Both the position numbers and the translations under genes were made by a program. From Oncomelania hupensis (Eukaryota > Mollusca > Gastropoda > Littorinimorpha > Pomatiopsidae), in NCBI GenBank assembly GCA_036898135.1, contig CM072523.1, positions 2,294,311-2,358,310 on the forward strand: a stretch of 64,000 bases of DNA, written 5' to 3'. Below the pieces are notes generated by a model, which made no database searches, had not been told where the DNA came from, and saw only the letters and a list, made by a program, of their open reading frames with translations. Shown piece by piece: positions 21,641 to 33,075 of the stretch (positions within the stretch are counted from its first letter, which is position 1; each line of letters opens with the position of its first letter).

Positions 21641-21942
21641 TCATGCAGCATTAAGTTGATCGGGACACTGGGGGACGAGGTATCCTCTCTCTCCTCCAAA
21701 TTCCTCTCCCGGTTGCGGTTGTTGGCGCCTTGGTTCGCCTCCATCCACTCCTCCTGCTCCTCCTCCTCCTGCTGCATTCCTCTACCCCTGTGACCGTCAG
21801 TGGCGTCTTCCTCCTCCTCTAGGTCTTCACTGTGCACGTAGCGCAGACACTGTTGGGGAAGGTCGACGGCGGTAGAGGTCTGAGGGGTCAGTCCGTCGTC
21901 GCTCTGGTTGGCGCTGTAACCACATAACGTCCTAATAGATGT
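21559..21942 (-). CDS. Exon 5 (terminal), Glu-rich
   Basis: Two acceptors fit: GTTTTCAG before 21942 or CTATTAG before 21931; only the latter is in phase with exon 4 as modelled. The frame contains LCGYSANQSDDGLTPQTS and the acidic tract, and ends DLFLALCRGTWSDIL then TGA. Confidence 0.65.
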   Translation of the reverse strand, partial: TSIRTLCGYSANQSDDGLTPQTSTAVDLPQQCLRYVHSEDLEEEEDATDGHRGRGMQQEEEEQEEWMEANQGANNRNRERNLEEREDTSSPSVPINLMLHDLSSYGPEEFVLDLFLALCRGTWSDIL

Positions 21943-22849
21943 CTGAAAACGATGCTGCGGTGATACAAATATACAGGATGATAAATTTCTTATTTGTTTA
22001 ATTAATTTATTTTATTATTATTTTGTTAACTTCCGTGTGATTTGGGCACCTCGCTCTGATTAGAACCGGGCAAGTAAAGGCAGCGAGGGACAGTTTATGA
22101 GCATCGCCCTAAAAAAGCTTGCCATAGAAAAGGGAGTTCTGTAAGGCCTCTTTCTCCAACCACCGAAGATGTTACCGGACCACTTTTACCATTTCTATGT
22201 TATCTCTGCCTCAAGACTTAATACCAGGTACACCAGAGAAAACGGGTTTATTGTTACTCGCCTGTGAAAGGAAGAGTTGCTCTGATTGCTCCGTCGTCTG
22301 CTGGCGATGCTGTTTGCCATGGAAATGCTGGTGTTGTTCAAGATCGTGCCGGCGTGTCCTGGGAGGAGCAGCGATCGGAAAAACGGCGGTGGGGGAGTGG
22401 ATCCCAGACTGGTGTTACTGTCGTCGCTGTCTGTCTCGCGAAGTCGGGTTGGGAATGCCTGAACCACCCTCATGTTGTTCATGATCACCCCGTTCTCGCA
22501 GTTCTGGCGTGGCCTTGACCTTCAACAAATAAACGGATGTTTGGTTGTTGTTTTTGTAAAATAAACCGATGCTGTAGTGTTTTTCTCTCCATGACGTTCC
22601 CGAGTAGTTAGTTTTCACATTTGAAAATATTTTATTGTATAATACTGCCAAATTTTAATGTGTTCTCCTCACCTGCGGCTGCGTGACCGTGACCTCCTTT
22701 TTCCATAGGAAGGCCGCTTCTTGAGGAGACTGACCATCTCTTCCATCTGATCTTCAGCGTTGGAGCCGACCTCTTGCTTGGATCCACCTGCTAGCTATAA
22801 ATAACAGCCATTGAACAAAGAAAATATCGATGTAGTCATGAATACTGTA

Positions 22850-22945
<96 letters not shown>

Positions 22946-23863
22946 CTGCCAGCTCATCATGATCACCATCGTCGCCGCCATCATAATCGGCGTCGTCCTT
23001 CATCTCATCATCATCGTCTTTATCAGCATGACACATCGACATCGTTGTCAACCTCCTCAAAGTCGCAGCATCATCATCTTCATCATTAACATCGTCGTCG
23101 TGATCATCATCATCATCATCATCAACATCAACACTGGTGCATGCCAGCTGCAGTACGTAATTATTAATCTTGTTCATCTTGAACTTTAATAATAATAATA
23201 ATAATGAATGGTACTTATATCGCGCAAATCTCACATTGTGACTCATTGCGCACCCACTCGCATTCATCCATTGTACATCCTGTCATTACAACACATATGG
23301 CATAATATTACAACGAAATAAAAACAACAACTTTGAGGATAGGTCTCTTTAGCAGTGTGATGTTCTGTTACTCCTGCTGTCGGAATCTGAACGTCGTCGT
23401 CGTCTTCTTCTTCTTCTTGTTATTCTTCTTCCGAATAAAAAAAAAATGTTTTACAATAATAGAAACAAGAGTATCGCTCATATACTACAGACTTGGAACA
23501 AAACCGTGATGGTAGTTTAATCGTTAGCTTGAAGAGAAGTCAAAATAAATTATGACCTAAGAGATGACGTCGTTACCATAACTAGTAAAACATTCCTCCA
23601 TTGCTTCGGAAGAAAGTCTTCTTCTTCTCCTTCTCTTCTTTTCTACCATTATCATCCTCCTCCTCTTTCCTTCTCTACATCCTCCTTCTTCTTACCTTCT
23701 TGTTGCCTTCAGGCTGGCGTGAGGTGGAGGGGAATGCGACATCATTGAGCTTGTCCTTGTGAGAGCCGGGTGCGCTATCAGAGTGCACAGAGGCCAGAGA
23801 ACTGGGCGTTGACTCCCCTTGCTCTTCTTCCTCCTTGATAATGGCTGCCAACAACAGGTGGTT

Positions 23864-23933
<70 letters not shown>

Positions 23934-25198
23934 GGAGGCTAGACGCGTACGAAATAAATGACACACCACATTGCCAGCATCGACGTTGACAGTATCCTTA
24001 TTCTGAAGCCAATTTATTCACACTGAAAACGCAAGTTGAGAATGCTGATGACCCTTTCAGTGGTACTCCTTCGGATGAGAGTATACACCGAGGTTTAGTG
24101 TGCGCACGCACGCATTCCATTGCGCTGACTGTAAAGATCCTGACGCTCATGACCTATGGAAGAGAGGGAGATCGCCAGCTGCATAAATACAGCCAACAAG
24201 CGTTAGCTTTCCCTTCCCCTACCCCCTACCTAACCCCGGTCCTGTCGCCCAGGATTGTGCTCAGTTGTCTGAGGCGGCAGACCATGCACATCGGGTAGCT
24301 TTGGTTTGCAGCTGTATCGGCCAGCGCTTTGAACAGTTCTTGGGGTGGAAAAACACTATTTAAGAACGATATAAAAATGCTTGTCATCTCCATCTTCCTA
24401 TATGCTTACGAAGCATGGACCCTCACAGCAAATCTACAACGAAGAATACAAAGCATGGAGATGAGGTGCTACAGAAGACTTCTGGGCATTTCCTATACCC
24501 CACACATCACCAACGACGAAGTCCCAAGCCATTGGACAACACGATGACCTGCTCACAGTGGTGAAGAAACGGAAACTCCGATGGTATGGCCACGTCACCA
24601 GATCATCGGGCCTTGCAAAGACCATTCTGCAAGGCACAGTGCAAGGAGGTAGAAGAAGAGGGAGACCGAAAAAGAGGTGGGAGGACAACATTCGAGAATG
24701 GACTGGTTTGACACTGAGGAAGCCATCAGGGCTGCTGAGGACAGAGAAAGATGGAGTATGCTGGTTAAACGATCATCTTCGGGTTACGGGACAGGATAGG
24801 ATAGGATAGGATTGGATAAAAATGCTGAGAGTGCAAACGTGTACAGAAGGAAATGGCAAACAGGTGTTCTCCTAACAAGGCAATTGGGGTCTTGGTGTAG
24901 AGAGGAAGAAAACGAAGGTTAACGTCCTCTTATTGCGTTATGTGTTAAGGGCGAATCAACACGTCGCCACCTTGACAATAATGACCATCATCATCGTATC
25001 TTATACATTTATATGTACGTGTGTGTTGCGTGGCTTATGGGACTTCCCTTGTATAATTATAAACCAGCTCTCTCTCTCTTTCTCCCTCCCTCCTTCTCTC
25101 CCTCCCTCTCTCTCTCTCTCTCTCTCTCTTTTAAGGACTAGCTGTAAGACAGGTCCAAAGGACCTAATGCTATTATGCTATTAAAGGTTTCGACTTCG

Positions 25199-25277
<79 letters not shown>

Positions 25278-26868
25278 CTTAGAAATCAATGATTATTTAT
25301 CAATACTCAAGGACTTGTAATTGTAGTCGTATATTGTTGCTATTGCTTGTAAAAATTGGAAAAACGTCGAATAATTAGTAATATAAGCAAGCAAACATTT
25401 TGTCAAAAACAGGTCGTATACTAGCTCTTAATTAAAAGATTGCTGTAAAACCTTAACATAACGTGTATATTACTAAAAAAAGAAAAAAAAAGATTAAGTA
25501 CGAATCGCAAAAGAACATCCAAAAAAATGCAGTTGGTCTATGCGTGTAAGGGGCGGTAAATAAGAGCAACCTCTTACCGGTTCCGGTTTGGGAAGCAGGC
25601 TTCGTATCGGGGATGGACGACCCATCGTCCTCTGCCTGAACGCCCGAGTCTCTTTGAAGAGGAGAGTCAGGGCTGACTGCCGGTGAAGTGGACGACGCCT
25701 TTTTCGTTTTTTCGGGTCTCTTCTTCACTTTGACTTTCTCTCCGGACACGTTGACCAGCCTGAAGATTCCAGAGCTGCGTTCGTCTTTCTCCGGTCTCCA
25801 ACCGCCTTTTTCAAAGTGTTTGGCCTTTTTGTTCCCACAACGAGCGGCTGTCGCGGTGTTAGCTGATGGCGAAGGGCTGCTACACGGTCGGTTTCTCTCT
25901 GGTGGCTGATGTTTGTTGGCTGAAGGATTTCGTGGGTCCCAGGAGCGATCTGGGTTGCTGGATTGGCCTGATGTCGCTGTGGGTCTTTCTGATGACCGAC
26001 TCCTGTGATCATCCTGAATGCGAGGTTGCGAAGAGTTTGGTCTTTCCAGAGATCGGGCCTGCCTTTTAGGGAGCACCGGGCTGGCTGGGGGTGAGGTGCG
26101 GGCGCTCATGGCGCCTGGTACTTCTGAGAAAGCGCTGTATCTTGATAATGACAGTATTTTCCCTGTGTCTGCGGGTCTGCTGGGGAAGTTGGGTGACACA
26201 GTAGCGGCGCTGTTTCCTGAAGGAGTTCTGCTTCGCCCGCTGTTGGAGACGGGGCTTTCGCCGATGACGGGGTAGGTGCTGGCATGCAGCCTGTTCTGTG
26301 CTTCCGCCCATTGGCCGTACACCATCCTGTCCAGCTCTTCCAGGTATTGATCTATTCTCCTGTCCAGCGACTTGTCTGACGCATCTGGGGAGGAATTTTC
26401 CGAGCTTTGACTATGCTGCGCATTGTGCGGACTGGCAGTGGGTAATCGCTCGTCTGGGTCAAAAAAGGTCTCGGCTACATTCGTTTTATCCTTTGCCTTG
26501 CCCGATTTTCTTTCGGAGCTGGGTGGCGAGGCTGCTTTGCCCAGTTTCTCCGAAGAGCCCTCGAGATTGTGTGTTGACCACGGAGAGGGAGACTGCTGCA
26601 GAAGTGTAGCGTCGTTGGAACAAACTGCCGCCGCCGTCAGAAACCCGCCTGTCTGCGGCAAGGGATCGTCTGCTGCTGCTATTGCTGCTGCTCTGCTAGT
26701 GCCAGCGTCCACGGACAACGAGCGCTGCTGACGCACTGGCGACGACTCAACAGTCGGGTTCTCGTCGTCTACGTTGTAGTTCCCTGGCAAGGAGCTGCTC
26801 CGTTTCCTTTTCTTGAAGATTTGGAAGTTGCTCTGCAGGGTCTGCTTCAGGTTCCTGAAAAACGCCAT
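21559..26868 (-). CDS. Five-exon gene for a disordered Ser/Pro- and charge-rich protein, function unknown
   Basis: Exons: 26868-25578, 23844-23696, 22794-22673, 22519-22262 and 21931 (or 21942) to 21559. Phases agree at every junction (1, 0, 2, 2). The protein begins MAFFRNLKQTLQSNFQIFKK with a basic cluster, then long Ser/Pro-rich sequence with RSLSVDAG and SLDRRIDQYLEELDRMVYG (the only clear helix). Exon 2 is acidic, exon 3 ends KKRPSYGKRRSRSRSR, exon 4 carries TPPPPFFRSLLLPG and RRRSNQS, and exon 5 is Glu-rich (EDLEEEEDATDGH, EEEEQEEWMEANQ). No catalytic or membrane domain is seen. The basic, SR and acidic tracts suggest a nuclear or cytoskeletal adaptor, which is only inference. The stop at 21559 lies in a repeat array. 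The model starts at ATG 26868 because the frame just upstream lacks another ATG. Confidence 0.7.
22262..22519 (-). CDS. Exon 4, basic and proline-rich, with a possible GC donor
   Basis: The acceptor TTGTTGAAG precedes GTCAAGGCC. Product includes NNMRVVQAFPTRLRETDSDD and NTSISMANSIASRRR. The 3' boundary reads CACAG|GCGAGT, a GC rather than GT donor. If that is wrong, the exon could run on to a GT about 30-40 nt downstream. Confidence 0.65.
22673..22794 (-). CDS. Exon 3, ends in an RS-dipeptide tract
   Basis: The acceptor TTATTTATAG precedes CTAGCAGG (phase 0) and the exon ends CGCAG|GTGAGG (phase 2), 122 nt. Encodes LAGGSKQEVGSNAEDQMEEM then VSLLKKRPSYGKRRSRSRSR. Confidence 0.75.
22853..23125. 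repeat. (CAT)n/(CGT)n/(GGC)n trinucleotide tract in an intron
   Basis: Runs of ATC, GTC and GGC at 22853-22940, then imperfect CATCGTCAT to about 23125. The open frames over it are repeat artefacts. Confidence 0.9.
23696..23844 (-). CDS. Exon 2, acidic
   Basis: The acceptor TTGTTGGCAG precedes CCATTATC (phase 1) and the exon ends AACAAGAAG|GTAAGA (phase 0), 149 nt. Encodes IIKEEEEQGESTPSSLASVH then SDSAPGSHKDKLNDVAFPST. Confidence 0.75.
23866..23931. repeat. (AAT)n microsatellite
   Basis: About 22 AAT trimers immediately 5' of the exon 2 acceptor in minus orientation, where it supplies a TTA-rich acceptor-side tract. Confidence 0.97.
24062..24345. repeat. SINE-A body fragment followed by an inverted repeat-C fragment
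   Basis: ACTCCTTCGGATGAGAGTAT and GATCCTGACGCTCATG match the SINE-A body at 35.9 kb. From about 24260, GTCTGAGGCGGCAGACC and CTGTATCGGCCAGCGCTTTG match, inverted, the repeat-C copies at 44.6 and 53.0 kb. Confidence 0.6.
24381..24815 (+). mobile_element. RTE copy 3: 435-bp 3' fragment with TSD
   Basis: Collinear with the full-length copy from CTTGTCATCTCCATCTTCCT to the GGATA tail, with small deletions. Flanked by the 10-bp direct repeat ATAAAAATGC at 24371-24380 and 24816-24825. Carries no intact reading frame. Confidence 0.92.
25064..25273. repeat. (TC)n microsatellites
   Basis: Two TC-rich blocks (25064-25130 and 25201-25273) separated by about 70 bp of unique sequence. Confidence 0.95.
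25578..26868 (-). CDS. Exon 1 of the disordered-protein gene, 430 codons
   Basis: Starts ATG (26866-26868) in AACGCCATCGGG read on the opposite strand, and ends ACCG|GTAAGAGG in phase 1. Encodes the basic N-terminus (QIFKKRKRSSSLPG), Ser/Pro-rich sequence, the helix around YLEELDRMVYGQWAEAQNRL, and a basic end (KVKVKKRPEKTKKASS). Confidence 0.75.
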
Positions 26869-26879
26869 CGGGGACAACA

Positions 26880-27630
26880 AATGGCGTCAGCCGATCACCT
26901 CAAGGTCGCAGGTGTTGTTAGTTAGCATTCCACCGTGAAAGCACATCACAGACACTGGATGAGTCCACAATTTTGTGCACGGGATAAACTGAAAGACCAA
27001 ACACGGCGGTTGACCGTGAAAATGTATTCCAACACTAACGTTGGTGAGTGAGGGCAACGCCAATGTTGTTGCACAAGAATCACATCATCAAACTTCTCCC
27101 GCTTGTCTTCTTTCTGCTTCTTAAGTAGGTTGAAGTCGCCATAACACGGCCCGACAGGCAGCAGGTACTATTAATGATTGTCTGACAAATAGAGGGTGGA
27201 ACCATTCTCTCTGTAGTCCACAGATCGGAGGAGCAGCAGAGTGCGTGTCAATAGTGTGAAACGTTTTACGAGTTATTTTTTCTGGATACTCCTAATGATT
27301 GTAGGACAAGGCGGCAGCGGCAACTTCGTTTTCTACACGATGATGACGGTGATGATTAAGAACGGTTCGTTGTTAAAGATGAAATACAGTTTGAATTCGA
27401 TTTCCATGTTTACAGGGGCGGACTTGAAATAAGACTGGGATGTATTTTCATGTTACTGTGCAGGTCGTCAACTGTGGCCAAAGTTTTGGAAACTACCCCC
27501 ACAAGGGCAGGGTTCCTGATTGAATCTGCAAACCACGTTGGATGAGAACATACATTACAAACAACAGATGCGGTGATTAAGTCAGACTATACAAACATTA
27601 ATCAGTACTTTGACATGTAGTCTACTTTGA
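26880..27630. other. 5' flank of the minus-strand gene
   Basis: Probable promoter/5' UTR side, but no TATA box or other defined element is evident. The small plus-strand frame at 27241 lacks support. Confidence 0.4.
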
Positions 27631-27634
27631 AATG

Positions 27635-27637
27635 TTG

Positions 27638-27699
<62 letters not shown>
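27635..27699. repeat. (ATT)n microsatellite, RTE insertion target
   Basis: ATT trimers run into RTE copy 4; TTATTATTATT resumes directly after its tail at 28351, consistent with insertion into the microsatellite. Confidence 0.9.
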
Positions 27700-28350
27700 G
27701 GAATGGAAAAAAAGTGCAGAGAAGACCAAAATAATGACCAACAACATCAATGGCATCAACATGGGCATCAAAGTCCAAGACCAATCCCTCAACACAGTGC
27801 ATAGCTTCAAATATTTAGGAGCCATTGTATCAGATAATGGGTCCCGACAGGAAGCACTCTCCAGGATCGCACAAGCAAATGCGACCATGACAAGTTGCGC
27901 TCTTTTGTCATCTCCAGCTTCCTATACGCTTGCGAAATATGGACCCTCACAGCAGATCTACAACGAAGAATACAAAGCATGGAGATGAAGTACTACAGAA
28001 GACTTCTGGGCATTTCCTATACCCAGCACATCACCAACAACGAAGTCCGGCAGACACAAGCCATTGGACAACACGATGGCATGCTCACAATGGTAAAGAA
28101 ACGGAAACTCCGATGGTATGGCACGTCACCAGAGCATCAGGCCTTGCAATGACCATCCTGCAAAGGAAGGTGAAAGGAGGCAGCAGAAGAGGGAGACAGG
28201 AACAGAGGTAAGAGGACAACATTCGACAATGGACTGGCTTGACACAGAGCGAAGCCATGATGGTTGCTGAGGACAGAGAAAGATGGAGTACGCTGGTTAA
28301 ACGATCATCTGTGGAGCACCTACGATCTTCGATTTACGCAATGGGATAGG
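27700..28350 (+). mobile_element. RTE copy 4: 3' fragment with internal deletion
   Basis: Matches from GGAATGGAAA...AGTGCAGAGAAG to an ATGGGATAGGG tail. An internal deletion near 27893 removes the segment encoding KPIWKDRTISLHSKVRLL in the full copy. More diverged than copies 2, 3 and 9. Confidence 0.88.
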
Positions 28351-28351
28351 G

Positions 28352-28382
<31 letters not shown>

Positions 28383-28416
28383 TATTATTATTATTTTTTT
28401 TTATTATTATTTTTTA

Positions 28417-28474
<58 letters not shown>

Positions 28475-28590
28475 GCATCATCATCATTCACGTCATCATT
28501 ATCATCGTCTTCATCATCATCTATGTCTTCATCACCAACACCGACGTGATCATCATCATCATCATCATCATCATCGTCGTCGTCATCACT
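28351..28590. repeat. (ATT)n and (ATC)n tracts
   Basis: TTATTATTT blocks to 28473, then imperfect CATCATCGTC to about 28586. Confidence 0.93.
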
Positions 28591-28699
28591 TAACATACCA
28601 ATTGCTATCTTTGTAGCATAAACTGGAATCAGAGCCATGACGACCCGGGGCAAAAACATTCTGACTGGGTCGTGGATCAACACTCAAAGGGTTAGTTAG

Positions 28700-29400
28700 T
28701 TAGTTAGTCATTCATTGTTTACAGGGTCCAGCGGACTGCAAAAAGCCGAATCAGGACCACAAAATCAAAACCACAACTTGGCTGAAAGAGGACTCGCCCC
28801 TGATCCGCATAAAAGATCTGCCGAAGCAACGCTAGTGGTAGCACTGAAGGCAATCTACCAGCCGGTCACTTTTCAATAAAGGCATCCCACGCAGGGGACG
28901 CTGAGGCTATACTCTAATTTATCAAACGTGCTTTACAAAAACAAAATAGAATACAAACATCATTATAAAATGTCAACAAAACACATACATATAAAATGCC
29001 TACACTGCCAAATAATAACATCATAGGAAGCCCCAGTGACCATTAGGCAGAAAGCGTCCAATATTCCCAAGCTGATCCAACAGACCTGACACACAAATAA
29101 GAAGTTTTGTCCCGGAAGAGTTTTCAAAAATAAAGATATGTGACTGGTCTAGCGAAGAAGAAAGTATAGTAGATTGATAGAACAGAATATGAATGAGAAA
29201 GAACAAAGGAGAAAGACGTACAGTGACAGTGGGAATTTAAAGCACTACATTTCCAGAAAGTGGGGAATACTATTTATACAGAAACCCCCGGCACCCTCAC
29301 GGGGGTACTCACAGGGTGAAACTGTAATAAAGGCATCCACGTCTATATCAAATGGCAGGATACTAAAACAGCGAAAACTCGACCATCTTTAATAATACTT
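28700..29400. other. Spacer with one copy of the TCCAGCGGAC repeat
   Basis: GGGTCCAGCGGACTGCAAAA and GAATCAGGACC at 28724-28760 match 50.3 and 57.3 kb. The remainder is unassigned, with no exon-like frame. Confidence 0.45.
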
Positions 29401-29406
29401 AATTTA

Positions 29407-29546
29407 AGAATGGACTGGTTTGACACTGAGCGAAACCATCAGGGTTGCTGAGGACAGAGAAAGCAGGAGTACGCTGGTTAAACGATCATCTATGGTGCCC
29501 CTCGACCTCCGAGTTACGGGATAGGATAGGATAGGATAGGATAGGA
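29407..29546 (+). mobile_element. RTE copy 5: 140-bp 3' fragment
   Basis: AGAATGGACTGGTTTGACAC through GTTAAACGATCATCTATGGT to a (GGATA)5 tail. No clear target-site duplication was found. Confidence 0.88.
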
Positions 29547-29586
29547 TTTACAAGTTCCAAAACAACAGTCAGCGCCTGCCTGTTGG

Positions 29587-29587
<1 letters not shown>

Positions 29588-29660
<73 letters not shown>
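29588..29660. repeat. (TC)n microsatellite
   Basis: About 36 dinucleotides, almost pure. Confidence 0.97.
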
Positions 29661-29661
<1 letters not shown>

Positions 29662-29699
29662 GTATTAGAGTACTGAGCTGACGTATGTTAGCAGAAATA

Positions 29700-30430
29700 G
29701 CGATCCGCTGTTTGAGCTGCAATAATCAAGATATTTTAATAAATTAGAGCCGTAAATACAACAGAGACGTAGACACTAAACAAACTCATCTGTTACAAAA
29801 TACTACAGTACGGTGCAGTACTAAGGTTTGATACACAGTACAATGCTACATGCGACGGTGATTTGCACTGGCCTGAATTTTAGAATGGCGGGAAACACTG
29901 GTGAGATTCGACGCCAGGTTTTAGGTACAAGCGTTCGGCATGATGGGACGGCAGGCAACAACTTGAGACATGTTTTGGATCTGTCAGCTGCTTCTGGCAA
30001 GGTCACCAGGCCTCTGACGTGACCATCTGCCAGGAATCTGCGTACGGTACAGTAACTCATTACTCTTTCATCTCCATTTAACATTTTTAGTGTTTGGGAT
30101 TCCCCTAGCAAAGGTTTAGATCTAGCACTTGGCTTCGTATCTTTAGATCTAGCAGTGTTCATTCAACTCATTCAACAAGCATATTTGACGAAACGTGACA
30201 TTAATTTGTGATTCGACGACAATGTTTTGGCGAAATATTGATCACATTTTAAATTAGTTAGTCATTTCTGCAGATAAAACGTTTTTAGGCGTTAGCAAAA
30301 TCTTTCATATAGACCCAAATTTAAGTTGTAGTGGGTTTATTTATCCTGAACTAAATACACTGTCACAGCAGACAACATTCACTGCACTTACGATTAGCCT
30401 GCTTCGAAAATAGTAGCCATGCTGCCTGGG
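29700..30430. other. No recognisable gene
   Basis: The minus-strand frame at 30162-29821 (113 aa) has no motif and no splice or start context. Not supported as a gene. Confidence 0.4.
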
Positions 30431-30434
30431 ACAC

Positions 30435-30459
30435 TGACGTCATTATTATTTTGACGTCA
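30435..30459. promoter_or_regulatory. Two perfect CRE palindromes (TGACGTCA)
   Basis: TGACGTCA occurs at 30435-30442 and 30452-30459, 17 bp apart. It is the classical CREB/ATF site, and the second copy overlaps the ATG of a possible mini-exon. Confidence 0.5.
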
Positions 30460-30494
30460 TGGCGGACAATAGTCAGCCTGTATCATTCTGTTCG
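30459..30494 (+). CDS. Possible 12-codon first exon
   Basis: ATGGCGGACAATAGTCAGCC leads to TTCG|GTGAGC, giving MADNSQPVSFCS with a phase-0 donor. The start context (TCATGG) and adjacent CRE pair are suggestive, but no continuation exon was identified. Confidence 0.25.
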
Positions 30495-30599
30495 GTGAGC
30501 TGTCAGTACTCCGAGGTTTTGTTCGCGAGTTTGCAAGAAGGAAAAACGATGTCAATATTGTCTACCGAAATACCGAGTCCATGATTACAGAAAATTAAT

Positions 30600-31268
30600 T
30601 GTCAGTGTGTTTCTGCCGCCACAATTTTTTTCTTTACTATTTTACCTTCCTCCTCCTACTTCTCTTACCTATTAATAGCTTACTCTCGAGCGCTAAAAAT
30701 ATCATCTAGTAGATTATAGAATGGAATAAATCACTTCGCAGTCGGAACAGAAAGTGTACATTCAAACTTTAGCTGTCAGTTAGAGTAACGAAAGCCCCTT
30801 TTGTCATTGTTTGACGCAATAACAAAGCGAATTTTAGAGTAACCTCCCTACCCCAACCCCACGCCCCGCCCCACCCCACCTTTTTTTTAAACCGAACATA
30901 AATAAAGTAGCTTACTTTGGCCACTTTAATAAACTCTTCTATGATCATACTAAGTAGTGTACAAGGTTAACAACATTGGACTGACATCCTCTTTACATTT
31001 GTCCACCATCCGGTTTCTACTGTATTTGGTTTTACCTGGCAAAGGTCCGCTGGACTTAAAGCAATAACCATGTAATGTATTGTAATCTGGCAAAGATAAG
31101 ATCTTGGTCCTTGGTCCGGAGAAATGTCGACATTAATTTGTTACAATGCCTGCAGACTTTCGGAAAGTCAGAAATGAAAGTCATGATCTGGGTCAAACCT
31201 GGTTTAAGGTGAGGGTGGAAGTTGGATCTAATTATTTACTTTGCTGTGTTGGACGTTTGTTCTAAAGG

Positions 31269-31270
<2 letters not shown>
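30600..31270. other. Non-coding spacer
   Basis: C-rich patch at 30845-30890, otherwise unremarkable AT-rich DNA. Confidence 0.4.
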
Positions 31271-31275
<5 letters not shown>

Positions 31276-31339
<64 letters not shown>

Positions 31340-31356
31340 AGGGAGGGAGGGAGGGG
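31276..31356. repeat. (GA)n then (GGGA)n microsatellite
   Basis: A GA run to 31335 followed by five GGGA units; the region to 31465 stays purine-rich. Confidence 0.95.
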
Positions 31357-31583
31357 GTAAGGGTAGGGGACAGGAAGACAAGGGATTGGAGAGACAGGGT
31401 GAATAAGAAAGAGGGAGATTGTGTCGTCCCGAAGAAGGTGGGGGAGGGAGAGGGGGAGGGAGAGAATGAGATCAAATAATGTATGGGGTTGGGAGGTTTT
31501 GGAGAGGATGCTGCGTATTTGAGAGAAGGAATACACGTGTAAGTGTGTGACGACGATCACAGTAAGCGAAAGCGAAGACTACA

Positions 31584-32050
31584 TCCTATCCTATCCTATC
31601 CTATCCTGTCCCGTAACCCTGAGGTCGTAGGGGCCCCACAGATGATCGTTTAACCAGCATACTCCATCTTTCTCTGTCTTCAGCAGCCCTGATGGCTTCG
31701 CTCAGTGTCAAACCAGTCCATTCTCGAATGTTGTTATCCCACCTCTTTTTCTGTCTCCCTCTACTTCTACCTCGTTGCACTGTGCCTTGCAGAATAGTCT
31801 TTGCAAGGCCTGATGATCTGATGATCTGATGACGTGGCCATACCATCGGAGTTTCCGTTTCTTCACCACTGTGAGCAGGTCATCGTGTTGTCCAATGGCT
31901 TGTGTGATGGTCTGTCGGACTTCGTCGTTGGTGATGTGTTGGGTATAAGAAATGCCCAGAAGTCTTCTGTAGCACCTCATCTCCATGCTTTGTATTCTTC
32001 GTTGGAGATCTGCTGTGAGGGTCCATGCTTCGCAAGCATATAGGAAGATG
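31584..32050 (-). mobile_element. RTE copy 6: 3' fragment, the only minus-strand copy
   Basis: Starts on the plus strand with (TATCC)n and CTGTCCCGTAACCC, the complement of the 3' tail, and continues to TATAGGAAGATGAC. It contains a short local duplication (TGATGATCTGATGATCTGA). No clear target-site duplication. Confidence 0.9.
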
Positions 32051-32309
32051 ACCTACGATCTTTGGCCAAACACCTTTCGCGCAAGAAGCCAGCTGGGAAT
32101 CCATCATATTAGATCTTCAGAACCGAAAAAGACACTCAAGTCGCAGTATTTCTACGAATTATAGTATAAACTATTATAGTATAAACAATTATAGTATTAC
32201 AAACTTCTTGTACAGAAAATTACAGGATCTCCTCGACTTTATCTCAAGGTCATTTAAGCCTATCTCAAGGCCTCACCTATTTCTGGGTCAGTTTCCTTAT
32301 CTGTTTGGC

Positions 32310-32310
<1 letters not shown>

Positions 32311-32394
<84 letters not shown>
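32311..32394. repeat. (TC)n microsatellite
   Basis: About 42 pure TC dinucleotides. Confidence 0.97.
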
Positions 32395-32400
<6 letters not shown>

Positions 32401-32932
32401 CTTTCTTGTTTTATGTGACCTCAATTAGAATAAATAATGTGGTCAGTATGGTGGACAGTCTTTTTTTTCTTCTTTTTTTTTTTTTTACAAATTATAATAA
32501 TATAATCCGCTTCCTTTCTGTAAAATAACAAGGGGGAAAATGCAAGAAAAATTGTAGATGATGTAGATCAAAACTAGGTCTAGTCTACGCCTAGGTTTAC
32601 AGTTAACCCTAACACTAACCCTACCCCTAGCTCTAATCCAAATTCGTAAGCCTAATCCTAACGCTAAAATATCAAAATTTGCCGTTACAATTTTATTCTG
32701 TATCTTTGCACAATAATATAATTACGAATGCACAAATCGATGCAAGAATCGACGTACATGCTAATAGATCCCCAACATTTCGGATTTCCCCTGTTGAACA
32801 CTCTTCTTACTTCTGTTTTAACTTTACCGTGCTTATATTGTTGATTTGTGTGTTTAGATAAGCCAATATATTTATTTTACAGTGTAGGTCGCGCTTTCTT
32901 TGCATTGATTTGTGCTTGTAGATATTGACAAA

Positions 32933-33075
32933 ATGGCGACTTCGTTGCGTTTCTCACAGTTTGGGTCTGTTTGGCTGATTTTGCTGGTCTTGAAACTGTG
33001 TGTTTCTGTGTCGTCTGCTGGAAGTGTCTGCTACGGGGACTTGGGATGCTTCCACACCGCTGGAACGTTAACAAA
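32933..33075 (+). CDS. Lipase 1 exon 1: signal peptide and mature N-terminus
   Basis: ATG in GACAAAATGGCG; encodes MATSLRFSQFG, the hydrophobic signal core and GSVCYGDLGCFHTAGTLT. Ends ACAAA|GTAAGT in phase 2. A possible upstream acceptor (TTATTTTACAG at 32872-32882) hints at a spliced 5' UTR. Confidence 0.93.

Noticed and set aside
22811..23267. Ile-, Asp- and Arg-rich frames on both strands
   Set aside because: Translation of trinucleotide repeats in an intron.
29821..30162. 113-codon minus-strand frame
   Set aside because: No recognisable domain, no adjacent exon or promoter evidence, and an overlapping plus-strand frame of similar length.
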